Shown: positions 8,120 through 17,456, numbered from the stretch's first letter. The stretch: DNA of 64,000 nt from an uncultured Bryobacterales bacterium (GCA_951813065.1 CATOTH010000009.1:558001-622000); one strand, 5' to 3'. Notes: generated by a model not told the origin, from the letters alone. Translations and numbers: made by a program.

Positions 8120-10039
8120 ATGCCTCGCAGTTCGAACCGAAGGGCCAGGCTCACGCAGCCGCTTGTGCGGCGGAACGGGTCTCTGCAGCCGACGACCTGG
8201 GATCATGCATTGGACGTAGCCGCGGGCGCGTTTCAGCACGCGATTGACAGAAACCCCACCCGGTCGTTCGGCATGTTTAGTTGTTCGAAGACAACGAACG
8301 AACTCAACTACACTGCGCAGAAATTTGTTCGGACCGTCATCGGCTCGAACAATATCGACAGTTGCAACCGCACTTGACACGCACCGAGCGTCGTCGGTCT
8401 GGCGACAGTGTTCGGGGCGGGCGGGGGCACGAGTTCGTACCAGGAGGTAGAGGAGACGGACCTGATCGTCCTCTGGGGGTCCAACGCCCGCGATACCCAT
8501 CCGATCTATTTTCACCATGTGCTCAAGGGCATCCGGAATGGTGCATCCCTTTATGTGATCGACCCGCGCCGCACAAGTTCCGCCCAATGGGCGGACCGTT
8601 GGCTAGGTCTGGATGTTGGCACGGACATCGTTCTCGCTCATGCAGTCGGTCGAGAGATTCTGGCCCAAGGCCTCGAGAACCGGCATTTCATCGAGCACGC
8701 TACCAGCGGCCTGGATGCATATCGCGAAGCGGTTCAGCATTGCACTCTCGATTTCGCGGAGAAGACGACGGGCGTCCCGAGAGAGGCCATTCGGGAACTG
8801 GCGCATGCGTATGCCACAGCTCCGACGGCGCAGTTGTGTTGGACCCTGGGGATTACCGAACACCACAACGCCGTCGACAATGTGCTGGCCCTGATCAACC
8901 TCGCGCTGTTGACCGGCCATGTCGGACGATACGGATCGGGGCTGTGTCCTCTTCGCGGGCAAAACAACGTTCAGGGTGGCGGGGACATGGGTGCGTTGCC
9001 CGATCGCCTGCCGGGATTCCAGCATGTCGAGAACAGTGGCCTGCGAGCCAAGTTCGAAGCCGCCTGGGGCTGCAGTGTTCCTCCCGAGAAGGGCTGGAAT
9101 TTGAGTGAAATGCTCCATGCGATGGACACCGGGGAACCGAATACGCTCTACGTGTTGGGAGAAAATCCAATTGGTTCCGAGCCCGATAGCCGCAGCACGA
9201 TGAGACGCATGAAGGCCTTGGAGTTCCTGGTCGTCCAGGACATCGTCATGACCCAGACAGCCGAGATCGCGGATGTTGTGCTGCCCGCGCAAGCGGGATG
9301 GGCCGAATCGGAAGGGACTGTGACCAGCAGCGAGAGACGCGTGCAGAGGGTCAGACGTGCCGTGATTCCGCCTGGAGGCGCGCGCGACGACATGCGCATT
9401 CTCTTCGACCTGGCCCGTCGGCTGGGACATGACTGGGGCGAACCGGTGGCGGAGGAGATCTGGGACGAGTTGCGTGGTCTGAGTCCGATGCACGCCGGGA
9501 TGAGTTACGCTCGACTGGACCGTCTTGGAGGCATTCGCTGGCCGTGCTACGACGAAATGCACCCTGGAGAGTTGTTTCTGCACGGGCGCCTGTGGGCCGA
9601 TCCCATGATTGGACCGCGCGCGCCATTCAGTCCCGTGCCGCACGACCCGCCCGTTGAGCAGCTTGACGATGAGTTTCCCGTGCGCCTGACGACTGGACGG
9701 CGCCTCGATGCATTCAACACCGGAGTTCAGTCCGACAGCTATTCGTCTCCGTTGCGCAGGCGCGAGACGCTTGACATATCGCCGGAGGACGGCGAAGCGT
9801 ACGGATTGGAGGAGTTCGAGAGAGTCCGAGTGACGTCGAGGCGAGGATCCCTGGTCATTCCCGTACGATTCGATGCCGGGCTGCGTCCCGGTTTGGCATT
9901 CATGACACCTCATTCCCCGGATCATGCGGATGCGAACGTGCTGACAATAGATGCGATCGATCCGAAATCGGGAACCGCCGAGTTCAAGGCTTGCGCAGTT
10001 CGCATTGATAAGATGAGAGCCGCTCCGAGCGGCGATTGA
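8120..10039 (+). CDS. fdhA: Selenocysteine formate dehydrogenase, molybdopterin catalytic part (UGA read as Sec86)
   Basis: The frame 8120-10039 (639 residues) is interrupted only by TGA at 8375-8377. The residues around it (NNIDSCNRT-U-HAPSVVGLATVFG) match the active site of formate dehydrogenases, where Sec or Cys is the molybdenum or tungsten ligand and the next residue is the catalytic His. Homology continues unbroken on both sides, and a SECIS-like hairpin follows the UGA, so I read it as Sec86. Later landmarks are ITEHHNAVDN, LRGQNNVQGGGDMGALP, the cofactor-binding GENPIGSEPD and the C-terminal RLTTGRRLD region. The protein starts where the molybdopterin domain begins (LTQPLVRRNG). It lacks the N-terminal iron-sulfur domain, which is encoded two genes downstream. 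ATG 8120 is the first start after an in-frame stop. Production needs selA, selB, selC and selD elsewhere in the genome. Confidence 0.93.
8375..8406 (+). promoter_or_regulatory. Sec UGA codon plus bacterial SECIS-like hairpin
   Basis: The UGA at 8375-8377 is followed by 12 bases, then a 6-bp stem (8390-8395 with 8401-8406, one G-U pair) closing the 5-base loop GGUCU at 8396-8400. In the E. coli fdhF SECIS, as I recall it, SelB binds a GGUCU-type apical loop at essentially the same distance from the UGA. Stem, loop and spacing are read directly; SelB binding is inferred. Confidence 0.85.
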
Positions 10040-10116
10040 GCGGGCCAACGTTTCAGATGAATTGGTGACCGTCGACGACGCGCTTGGGACCTGCGTCGCA
10101 GGCTATGTAGGTTGTT

Positions 10117-11964
10117 GTGGATCTTCATTTCACGTCGGACACTGCGGACGAGCGGGAGCGGTCAGCGATCGATGAGGTCCTGGGACCTGCGAGATCGCGC
10201 TGGGGCGGTGGAGACCGCTCAGATCGTTCTGAAGAGCAGACTTCGTCAAGCGGCCAGAGCGTCTCAAAGCTGCGCCACCTACTTTTGCCATTGCTGCACG
10301 CAATTCATTCCCGGGTCGGCTGGATCAGTCCGGGTGCCCTGAACTACCTCTGTCAGAGGCTCGAGGTGCCGCCCGCCGAAGCATTTGGTGTGGCGGACTT
10401 CTACGAAATGTTCTCGCTTTCTAAGCAGCCGCCAGTGGTGGCGCGCGTATGCGATGACATTGCATGCCAAGTCAAGGGCGCGGACACCCTATGCGCAGCA
10501 TTCGAGACCGCCTTCGGCCCGGCCTCGGGCAAGGACGGCGCCAGACCCATGAAGTGGGTTCGCAGTTCCTGCCTCGGCCTCTGCGAGCGAGCCCCAGCGG
10601 TTCTGGTAACAGGCGCAGGTACGGGCCCTTGGAATCGCGTCCTAGCCCCGGCCACGGCAAACGAAGTCGCCGCAGTCCCTGCAAACGGTAGCGCCGGCAC
10701 TAATGACCCGCATCCCGTGGAAGTCTCTGTTCCTCAAGCCGGCAATCCTTCGCTGAAGCTCTTGCAGAGAGTCCGCTCGGCTGGCACCCATCGATTGGAT
10801 GACTACCGCGGCCGTGACGGATTCAAGGCCTTCGAACTGGCACTCAAGAAGGGGCCCGACTGGGTGATCAGCCAAGTGGAGGAGTCCAACCTGCTAGGGA
10901 GGGGCGGCGCCGCGTTTCCTACTGGACGCAAGTGGCGTGCGGTCTCATTGGCCGCCGCTCCCAAGTACTTGATCTGCAATGCGGACGAGTCCGAGCCGGG
11001 GACATTCAAGGACCGGGTTCTCATGGAAGGCGACCCTCATGCCATTGTGGAGGCCATGGCGATCGCCGCCTACGCTGTGGGTTGCGAGCGCGCCTATGTC
11101 TACATTCGAGGCGAGTACCCCAGGGCCACCGACCGAATGCGGTCCGCAATCCATGAGGTGGAGTCCGCAGGTCTGCTGGCGCACGCTTGCCCGATTGAGA
11201 TCCGGCGCGGCGCGGGAGCATATATATGCGGTGAGGAGACGGCTCTGTTCAACTCGATCGAGGGCTACCGAGGCGAGCCGCGCAACAAGCCTCCATATCC
11301 GACCGAATCCGGGTTGTTCGGGAGACCGACGCTCGTGAATAACGTGGAGACATTTGCGAGCGTTCCCCGCATCTTGCTCGATGGGGGAAGTACGTTTTCC
11401 GCTGTGGGCACTAGTCGTTCTTCCGGGCCCAAGCTCTTCTGCCTCTCCGGCCACGTCTGTCGTCCCGGCGTATACGAGGCTCCGTTCGGCGCAACGGTGC
11501 GGGCACTGATCAACCTGGCGGGCGGAGTTGCCGGCACCGGCGAATTGCAAGCAGTGCTTGTGGGTGGTGCAGCCGGCACCTTCCTCGGGCCCGAGGAGAT
11601 TGATGTCCCGTTCACGTTCGAGGGCATGCGGTCCATCGGCGCCTCAGTGGGGTCTGCGGTCGTCATGCCATTTGACACCAGCGTGGACCTAGGCCGCGTC
11701 CTGTTGCGGATCGCCGATTTCTTCCGCGACGAGAGTTGCGGGCAATGCGTCCCATGCCGAGTCGGGACGGTGCGGCAGCATGAACTTATTGAGCGTCTGC
11801 GAGCCGGTCAGCCGATCGGTTCCATGGAGCAGGAGCGGTTGCTTCTCAACGACATCTCCCAGGTGATGCGTGACGCTTCGATCTGCGGCCTGGGACACAC
11901 TGCGGCAAGCGCAGTGGATTCCGCGCTCGCACGATTCCCCTTGTTCCCGAGGAGTGCCCGATGA
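10117..11964 (+). CDS. fdhB: Formate dehydrogenase NADH subunit, NuoE-NuoF fusion
   Basis: This 615-residue protein joins two electron-transfer modules that pass electrons from the catalytic subunit to NAD+. Residues 50-165 are a NuoE-type thioredoxin-fold ferredoxin with [2Fe-2S] ligands C112, C117, C152 and C156. Residues 215-605 are NuoF-like: FMN loop GRGGAAFPTGRKW (261-273), NADH-binding NADESEPGTFKDR (288-300), GEETALFNSIEG (372-383), and the [4Fe-4S] ligands C541, C544, C547 and C590. All expected cofactor residues are present. The start is a GTG at 10117, and the first 50 residues are not conserved. The stop overlaps the next start by four bases (ATGA). The neighbours make it the diaphorase part of an NAD-linked formate dehydrogenase rather than of respiratory complex I. 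Confidence 0.93.
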   Translation: MDLHFTSDTADERERSAIDEVLGPARSRWGGGDRSDRSEEQTSSSGQSVSKLRHLLLPLLHAIHSRVGWISPGALNYLCQRLEVPPAEAFGVADFYEMFSLSKQPPVVARVCDDIACQVKGADTLCAAFETAFGPASGKDGARPMKWVRSSCLGLCERAPAVLVTGAGTGPWNRVLAPATANEVAAVPANGSAGTNDPHPVEVSVPQAGNPSLKLLQRVRSAGTHRLDDYRGRDGFKAFELALKKGPDWVISQVEESNLLGRGGAAFPTGRKWRAVSLAAAPKYLICNADESEPGTFKDRVLMEGDPHAIVEAMAIAAYAVGCERAYVYIRGEYPRATDRMRSAIHEVESAGLLAHACPIEIRRGAGAYICGEETALFNSIEGYRGEPRNKPPYPTESGLFGRPTLVNNVETFASVPRILLDGGSTFSAVGTSRSSGPKLFCLSGHVCRPGVYEAPFGATVRALINLAGGVAGTGELQAVLVGGAAGTFLGPEEIDVPFTFEGMRSIGASVGSAVVMPFDTSVDLGRVLLRIADFFRDESCGQCVPCRVGTVRQHELIERLRAGQPIGSMEQERLLLNDISQVMRDASICGLGHTAASAVDSALARFPLFPRSAR

Positions 11965-12932
11965 GCAAGCATCACGGTGCCGATGCACCCGATCTGAGGA
12001 TTCCCGTCCCCCGAGGACCCGTTCCGAAAGTGCCGGGCCGGGATGCCGGCACTCCCGTGGAGATCACGGTCGATGGTGCGGGCATCGCTGTGCCCGAAGG
12101 CTCCACGCTCTTGGATGCATGTCGTCGCGCCGGAGTGGACACTCCCACGCTCTGCTATCTCGAGACCCTCTCCCCCGTGAATGCGTGTCGAGTCTGCGTT
12201 GTCGAACTCGAGGGTTCCAGGACGCTGGTCCCCGCATGCTCCAGAAAAGCCGAGAGCGGCATGGCGATCCAAACGGACTCCGAGCGTGTGAGGCTCAGTC
12301 GGCGCATGGTGCTGGAATTCCTGGCGTCCAGCACGGATGTCTCGACTGCGCCCGAATTGCTCAGGTACATGGAATGCTACGGCGCTGACCCTAACCGATA
12401 TAGCGATGGCAACAATCGTGCCGCAACGCAGGAGCAGCCCGTCAAGATCGACAACGACCTGTATATTCGCGACTACTCAAAATGTATTCTCTGCTACAAG
12501 TGCGTCGAGGCCTGCGGCGTTGATGCGCAAAACACATTCGCGATTGCCGTGGCCGGCCGTGGATTCGACGCGCAGATCGCGACTGAGTTCGATGTCCCCC
12601 TTCCGGACTCCGCTTGCGTGTACTGCGGAAACTGTATCGGTGTGTGCCCTACAGGGGCCCTGATGTTCAAGAGCGAGCATGATCTCCGCGCAGCGGGACG
12701 ATGGGACGAATCCAAGCAGGACACTACGGACACAATCTGTCCGTACTGCGGAGTCGGATGCACGTTGACCCTGCATACGCAGGACAACCGCATCGTCAAG
12801 GCCAGTTCGCCTCTCGATCAAACCGTTACCACCGGAAACCTGTGTATCAAGGGTAGGTTCGGCTGGCAGTTCGTTCAGGGACACTCTCCGGACGGTGATG
12901 CCGTCACGCCAAGTGGAGGGGATGACGAATAG
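11961..12932 (+). CDS. Formate dehydrogenase iron-sulfur part, detached N-terminal half of alpha subunit
   Basis: This 323-residue protein carries only iron-sulfur modules. A [2Fe-2S] ferredoxin domain has C65, C76, C79 and C93. A double [4Fe-4S] ferredoxin has C175, C178, C181, C185 and C219, C222, C225, C229. A complete Mop-Fe4S4 domain has CPYCGVGC with C260, C263, C267 and C295. In ordinary alpha subunits this last domain runs straight into the molybdopterin domain after the segment CIKGRFGW. Here the protein ends about 25 residues after C295, and the missing continuation is the first gene of the operon. It should therefore bind the catalytic subunit and wire it to the NuoE-NuoF fusion. 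The start overlaps the previous stop (ATGA), indicating coupled translation. The NuoG-type His-Cys cluster motif is not evident. Confidence 0.9.
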   Translation: MSKHHGADAPDLRIPVPRGPVPKVPGRDAGTPVEITVDGAGIAVPEGSTLLDACRRAGVDTPTLCYLETLSPVNACRVCVVELEGSRTLVPACSRKAESGMAIQTDSERVRLSRRMVLEFLASSTDVSTAPELLRYMECYGADPNRYSDGNNRAATQEQPVKIDNDLYIRDYSKCILCYKCVEACGVDAQNTFAIAVAGRGFDAQIATEFDVPLPDSACVYCGNCIGVCPTGALMFKSEHDLRAAGRWDESKQDTTDTICPYCGVGCTLTLHTQDNRIVKASSPLDQTVTTGNLCIKGRFGWQFVQGHSPDGDAVTPSGGDDE

Positions 12933-13338
12933 CCGGGAGCGCTAGGTCCGTTCCGCATCGCTCGTTTCGCTTGCGCGGATGCAGTTACCCATCGTCGAGG
13001 CCGGACCGCCCGAGACAGGTCGTTCCGGACCGCCGTTGCCGGCTCCCGCAGATTGGGCATGGGGACCCTTTCCAGCTGTCGCGGCAGTGTCGTTCGCGAT
13101 CCTGAATCCGGGCCAGCCGCTCCTCCTGTCCCTTCAGCGACGAACCTGGAATCAGACCGGCAGGGCCAGATTGTCGGGGTCTTGCGGGAGCGAGACACCC
13201 TGCGGCTCGTGCAGGACTGGGACGGTGATGGCTGAGACCTCACGACCACCAGTTCTACCCCCCCGGAAACTCTTCCCAACTCCTGATTGCGTGGGTGTGG
13301 GCTTCCAACCCGCGTCCGGAGCCATCGGGCTCCGCGTG
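12933..13338. other. 406-base stretch without a convincing gene
   Basis: Several short frames cross this stretch, the longest plausible one being 60 codons from 13053. None shows a recognisable domain or a good ribosome binding site. I see no remnant of the formate dehydrogenase molybdopterin domain here. The only structure noticed is the hairpin next to the ZIP gene stop. Confidence 0.5.
13318..13333 (-). terminator. Hairpin just after ZIP gene stop
   Basis: An inverted repeat (GGAGCC / GGCTCC, extendable by one pair) with a 4-base loop lies five bases beyond the minus-strand stop of the ZIP transporter. There is no T-run, so it may only protect the mRNA end. Confidence 0.35.
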
Positions 13339-14178
13339 CTACACCCAGGCACCAAGCACTGCCATGCTAGCGAGGCCAGTGAGTACCAGAATGAACTTCA
13401 AGACACGGTCTGTGTCCGCTGCCGGCATTGGCACATCGTCCTTTCCGGTCAACGCGCTCCGTATGAAGCGCGCGACGCGATCGTCAAGCCTGGACATCTC
13501 GGCATTGATGACATCCAGAATGGCCACGTAAATGAACGTACCGGCTGCCAGGGCATTGAAGCCCCCCTCGATCAGCTCGGCAGTTCTGCTCTCCACAAGG
13601 CTTGAGGCAACGGTGCCGAGCGCGATTCCCAACGGTGTCATCGAGACGAAGATCGAGAGCACGACCCACTGGTATCTCCTGCTGGTGCCGGAGGCAAGCA
13701 CGCTGACCATGAGAGCGAAGGCGGCGGACCCTTTGTGGAACAGGATTCCGATCATGACCAGCACCGAGGTCGCTACGGTGGACTCAAGCCCCAGGGCCGT
13801 ACCTGCGACAAGCGAATGCATCGACAGAACAACGAGCAACACCACGGGATAAATCGGTTGGTGGGATCCCTCGAGGCGACCCGCGTGCGAACGCACCTCG
13901 AACAGTACCCGATCAATGAGCAGCAGCACGCCGACGCCGACAGCGGCCAGCAGCGGAGCAAGGGGATACTCAATGAATTCCTGGAGGGCCTCGTCTGCTT
14001 CCGGCAGAAGGTGAATGAAACCCGCGCCGAGAAATATGCCGCCGGCAAGCGAATTTCCCAGCGACAGGAAACGGTGGCTCGCACTGCGGCGTAGCACGAC
14101 GAATGGAATCACACCTCCGACGATGCCGATGGCGAGGATGGACACGGCGGCGCCGAGTTTGATCGCGAGCAAGGACAT
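13339..14178 (-). CDS. ZIP family divalent metal transporter
   Basis: This 279-residue inner-membrane protein has about eight hydrophobic segments. The two ZIP signature helices are clear: TM4 with LSMHSLVAGTALGLE and TM5 with GILFHKGSAAFAL, whose His residues form the binuclear metal site. The N-terminal half also has the GGIFLGAGFIHLLPEA segment typical of TM2. Between TM3 and TM4 is a charged loop (EVRSHAGRLEGSHQP). ZIP proteins carry zinc, iron or other divalent metals into the cytoplasm. Which metal is used here cannot be told. It is a single gene, with no regulator site recognised and a 400-base upstream region shared with the divergent DUF3604 gene. Confidence 0.92.
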   Translation of the reverse strand: MSLLAIKLGAAVSILAIGIVGGVIPFVVLRRSASHRFLSLGNSLAGGIFLGAGFIHLLPEADEALQEFIEYPLAPLLAAVGVGVLLLIDRVLFEVRSHAGRLEGSHQPIYPVVLLVVLSMHSLVAGTALGLESTVATSVLVMIGILFHKGSAAFALMVSVLASGTSRRYQWVVLSIFVSMTPLGIALGTVASSLVESRTAELIEGGFNALAAGTFIYVAILDVINAEMSRLDDRVARFIRSALTGKDDVPMPAADTDRVLKFILVLTGLASMAVLGAWV

Positions 14179-14582
14179 GCTGCCAGCTATTACGGTCTCA
14201 TGTCCCGCGGATTGCCCGGAACGGAGAGGGGATTGACGTAAGGGTACTAAGGATCTTGCAGCACATGCGAGTACGGGAGTCTAGCAGGTTTGCTGGCGTC
14301 TTCCCCGTGCTCGCGCGCCACTAGGGGGCGCTGCGTCTATATCGGACTCCGCGAGAGCGTCCTCGAGTGCTAGGCCCTCCTATTCAGGGAGACGAAGTGC
14401 CGGTTCGCAGCAGCCTTGGTAGCGGATTGTCGGTATCCGCCTCTCGCAGGGCTCTCGCACGCTGGAGGCGGGCTGAGGCCCTCTGAAGACCGATGCATGG
14501 GTCGCTCCGGAGGGGGGCGGCCAAAGGCAGCCATCCGCAAGCCGGCAATCCCCTGTGCCCCCCACGCAAGTACAATCGGGGC
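14179..14582. other. 404-base divergent intergenic region
   Basis: This region lies between the starts of the ZIP gene and the DUF3604 gene and must contain both promoters. I see no coding frame with support and no clear operator, although a metal-responsive site for the ZIP gene would be expected here. Confidence 0.5.
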
Positions 14583-17456
14583 ATGGCAAGAGCTTTCATT
14601 GCAGCCGTCGGGTTGCTCGCACTGGTCGGACTACCAACGCTTCAGCGCGCAATTGGTCCTGATCACGCTGTGCCAACCAACGCTGTCGCACAGACTGTTG
14701 CGAGGGGGGAATGCCCTTCGCAGACTCGCATGATGCTGCGATTGGGCATCGGAGATGTCGAAGAAACAGACTGGAGCGGCACTGCATCGGGCTGGGTTGT
14801 CGGAGGTTCATCGTGGAAGATCGACTCAAGCGCCAGCCCGACCAAGCTAGCTGGCGGACAGCGGGCACATCGGATTCTTCCCGCTGTGGTTGAGTTGGCC
14901 TTGCCCTCGGTGGCCTGTGGAAGCGAATTGGATCTTGATAGCGAGATTCGAATCGATAGCGCCCAGGGCGCGTTCGAGTTTGCTCCGCTCAGGGTACGTT
15001 TGGGCAATCCGGTTCAGGCGCTCGGTGGGCGCGTTGAGATCGCGAGGGTTCCGGCGGGAACTCCGATTGCGAGCGCGGACACGGAGGAAGATTTCCCCGA
15101 TTGTGCGGTGCTGGGGGATCGTTCAGTTGTTTGCACGTACGTGGAGTACGCGCCGGGCAGGCCCGTCGACGAGGCTGCGGCTCTGGCGGGAGACTTCGAT
15201 TCGATCGAGTTCGAGGGCAACGGCGACCGGATCGTGTTGATACGTCGTGAAGGTACGGGCTGGGGCGATCCGATCTATGCAACACCTAGCGGCCGTGACA
15301 TCTGGCGCCCCGCCGTGATGGCTCTTCCCGGTGGGGGCGCGACAGTACTGTGGTCCGAGCAGCGGAACGGGAACTGGGACATTTTCGCGCGGAGGTATTC
15401 GCCAGTCGATGGAACGCTCGGGGCGGAGATGCGCATCACTTCCGATCCAGGCAGCGACATCAACGTGGTTGCCAGCGATGGCTATTTCGCGTGGCAGGGC
15501 AGGCGGGGGAAGGGATTCGACATTTTCGCCAGTCGTTTGGAGGGCGAGCCCGTGCGAGTCTCGTCCAGCGATGCGAACGACTGGAGACCGTCGATCGCAA
15601 CCGATTCAAAGGGGGGTGCCTGGATTGCGTGGGACACCTACGACGCGGGCAACTACGACGTACTCCTCCGGCGTTTCGACGGCGAAGAAGTCGAGGAGCC
15701 GATTGCCGTCGCTGAGTCTCCCCGCTTCGAGGCTCGCCCGTCAGTGGCGGTCGACGCACGCGACCGGGTCTGGATCGCTTTCGAGGATTCGGACGAGGGC
15801 TGGGGCAAGGATGCAGGTGATCGTTGGACCGGTAAGCAGGCTACCCCACTGTACGTCACCAAGAACGTGCTGGTTCGAGTCTGGGATGGCTCCTTGAGGA
15901 GAACAGCCACGCCGCCGACGGCCGCGACCCTCGATTCCGTTCACGACGATCCGCGAGTCGCGACGAGCCAAAAGCACAGGATCAGCATTCCCCGGATTGC
16001 ATTGGACAAGGTCGGTCGGCCGTGGGTGTTCTTTCGCAAGCACCCCCTGCAAACGGGTAGCGGCGAGCGCTGGCGGAGCTATGCCGCATACTACGCAAGT
16101 GGAGAATGGACTGCTCCGATTCCATTGCGTGAGTCGGATCATTTGCTGGACAGGTACCCAGGGCTCGCGGTCATGCCCGACGGGAGCGTGCTCGCTGTCT
16201 GCGCTGGAGACAAGCGAAAGGCGAATGTGCGCGATCGCGAGGACAGCGACCTTTTCGAGGCCCTTCTTGTCGCGGAGGGCGATCAATCTGACATAAGACT
16301 GGTTCCAGTCGATCCAGCAGAGCCGTCTCGAGTCCAGGACCCCGTGCATCCAGATGAGACGGATCAAATCGCGCGGATTCGCTCTGAGAGAGTGCGGGTC
16401 GGGGGGAGGGAGTTTTGGATTCTTCGAGGTGAATTCCACCGGCACACGGAGTTCTCCGCACATCGAGACTGGGACGGTCCCTTCGAAGAGGTTTGGCGGT
16501 ACGGTCTTGATGTTGCCGATTTGGATTGGATCGGCCCAGGAGACCACGATTATGCGGTCGGCCAGGACTACATGTGGTGGCTCCAGCAGAAGGCAAGCGA
16601 CATGTACCACGATCCTGGCAGGTTTAGCGCGATGTACACCTACGAGCGGAATGTGGGCTACCCAAGCGGCCACCGCAACGTGATGCTTCCTCGTCGCGGC
16701 ATTCGACCGCTGCCCCGAATGCAGGGCAGGAACCTCGTATTCGGCACCGAAGAGGAGGGATCGCCAGATATCAAGAACCTCTTCGCCTACCTTCGCCACT
16801 TCGGGGCGATCTGCTCGTCTCACACGTCTGCGACAAATATGGGGACCGACTGGCGCGATGGGGATAGCGAGGTCGAGCCTGTTGTGGAGCTATTCCAAGG
16901 GCATCGACAGAGCTATGAATTGGCGGGCGGCCCTCGTGCTGCAACAGGTCCCGAGGACACAATCCAGGGGTACCGGCCGCTGGGATTCGTCTGGGAGGCG
17001 TTCAAGAAGGGTCGGCGGTTGGGTTTCCAGGCAAGCAGTGACCATGTCTCGACCCACATCAGCTATGGCATGGTTCTCGCTGAAGAGAACTCCCGGGACG
17101 GCATCATGGAAGCCTTCAAGCAGCGACATTCCTATGCAGCTCATGACAACATCGTGCTGCTGGTGAGCTCCGGAAACCACCTGATGGGCGACGAGTTCAC
17201 TTCATCCTCGGTCCCCAGATTGAGGATTGTCGCCAAGGGCACTGCGTCGATTGACAAAGTGGATATCATCCGGCAAGTGGGTCTTGAACAACCCAAAGTA
17301 GTTGCCTCAATGGAACCAAGGCGCGGGGAGGTGGATCTAGACTGGTCGGACCCGGCCGCCGTGGTCGGCGAATGGAACATGTACTACGTGCGACTTGAGC
17401 AACGCAATGCCGCCATGGCGTGGGCCAGCCCGATCTGGATCCAGTACCAGCCGTGA
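14583..17456 (+). CDS. Secreted DUF3604 (PHP-like) protein with N-terminal propeller
   Basis: The ATG at 14583 gives a 957-residue protein with a Sec signal (ARAFIAAVGLLALVGLP). An in-frame ATG 30 codons upstream would bury it, so 14583 is preferred. Residues about 200-560 contain repeated strands with WDIFARRY, FDIFASRLEG and YDVLLRRFDG, a six-bladed-propeller pattern. The C-terminal part is a DUF3604 domain related to PHP metal-dependent hydrolases. H619-x-H621 in GEFHRHTEFSAH, PGDHDYA near 651 and SSHTS near 744 are probable metal ligands. The reaction is unknown for most of this family, but phosphoester or carbohydrate-related hydrolysis outside the cytoplasm is plausible. The gene stands alone, with a minus-strand PfkB kinase convergent downstream. 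Confidence 0.85.
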   Translation: MARAFIAAVGLLALVGLPTLQRAIGPDHAVPTNAVAQTVARGECPSQTRMMLRLGIGDVEETDWSGTASGWVVGGSSWKIDSSASPTKLAGGQRAHRILPAVVELALPSVACGSELDLDSEIRIDSAQGAFEFAPLRVRLGNPVQALGGRVEIARVPAGTPIASADTEEDFPDCAVLGDRSVVCTYVEYAPGRPVDEAAALAGDFDSIEFEGNGDRIVLIRREGTGWGDPIYATPSGRDIWRPAVMALPGGGATVLWSEQRNGNWDIFARRYSPVDGTLGAEMRITSDPGSDINVVASDGYFAWQGRRGKGFDIFASRLEGEPVRVSSSDANDWRPSIATDSKGGAWIAWDTYDAGNYDVLLRRFDGEEVEEPIAVAESPRFEARPSVAVDARDRVWIAFEDSDEGWGKDAGDRWTGKQATPLYVTKNVLVRVWDGSLRRTATPPTAATLDSVHDDPRVATSQKHRISIPRIALDKVGRPWVFFRKHPLQTGSGERWRSYAAYYASGEWTAPIPLRESDHLLDRYPGLAVMPDGSVLAVCAGDKRKANVRDREDSDLFEALLVAEGDQSDIRLVPVDPAEPSRVQDPVHPDETDQIARIRSERVRVGGREFWILRGEFHRHTEFSAHRDWDGPFEEVWRYGLDVADLDWIGPGDHDYAVGQDYMWWLQQKASDMYHDPGRFSAMYTYERNVGYPSGHRNVMLPRRGIRPLPRMQGRNLVFGTEEEGSPDIKNLFAYLRHFGAICSSHTSATNMGTDWRDGDSEVEPVVELFQGHRQSYELAGGPRAATGPEDTIQGYRPLGFVWEAFKKGRRLGFQASSDHVSTHISYGMVLAEENSRDGIMEAFKQRHSYAAHDNIVLLVSSGNHLMGDEFTSSSVPRLRIVAKGTASIDKVDIIRQVGLEQPKVVASMEPRRGEVDLDWSDPAAVVGEWNMYYVRLEQRNAAMAWASPIWIQYQP

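Noticed and set aside
8375..8377. Reading the TGA as a nonsense mutation making fdhA a pseudogene
   Set aside because: Both sides are fully conserved, the codon is at the Sec position, and a SECIS-like hairpin with the expected spacing follows.
8603..10048. 481-codon minus-strand frame across the formate dehydrogenase gene
   Set aside because: It is a shadow of a strongly conserved plus-strand enzyme and has no domain of its own.
15741..16823. 360-codon minus-strand frame inside the DUF3604 gene
   Set aside because: Antisense to a conserved secreted protein; no independent motif or start signal.
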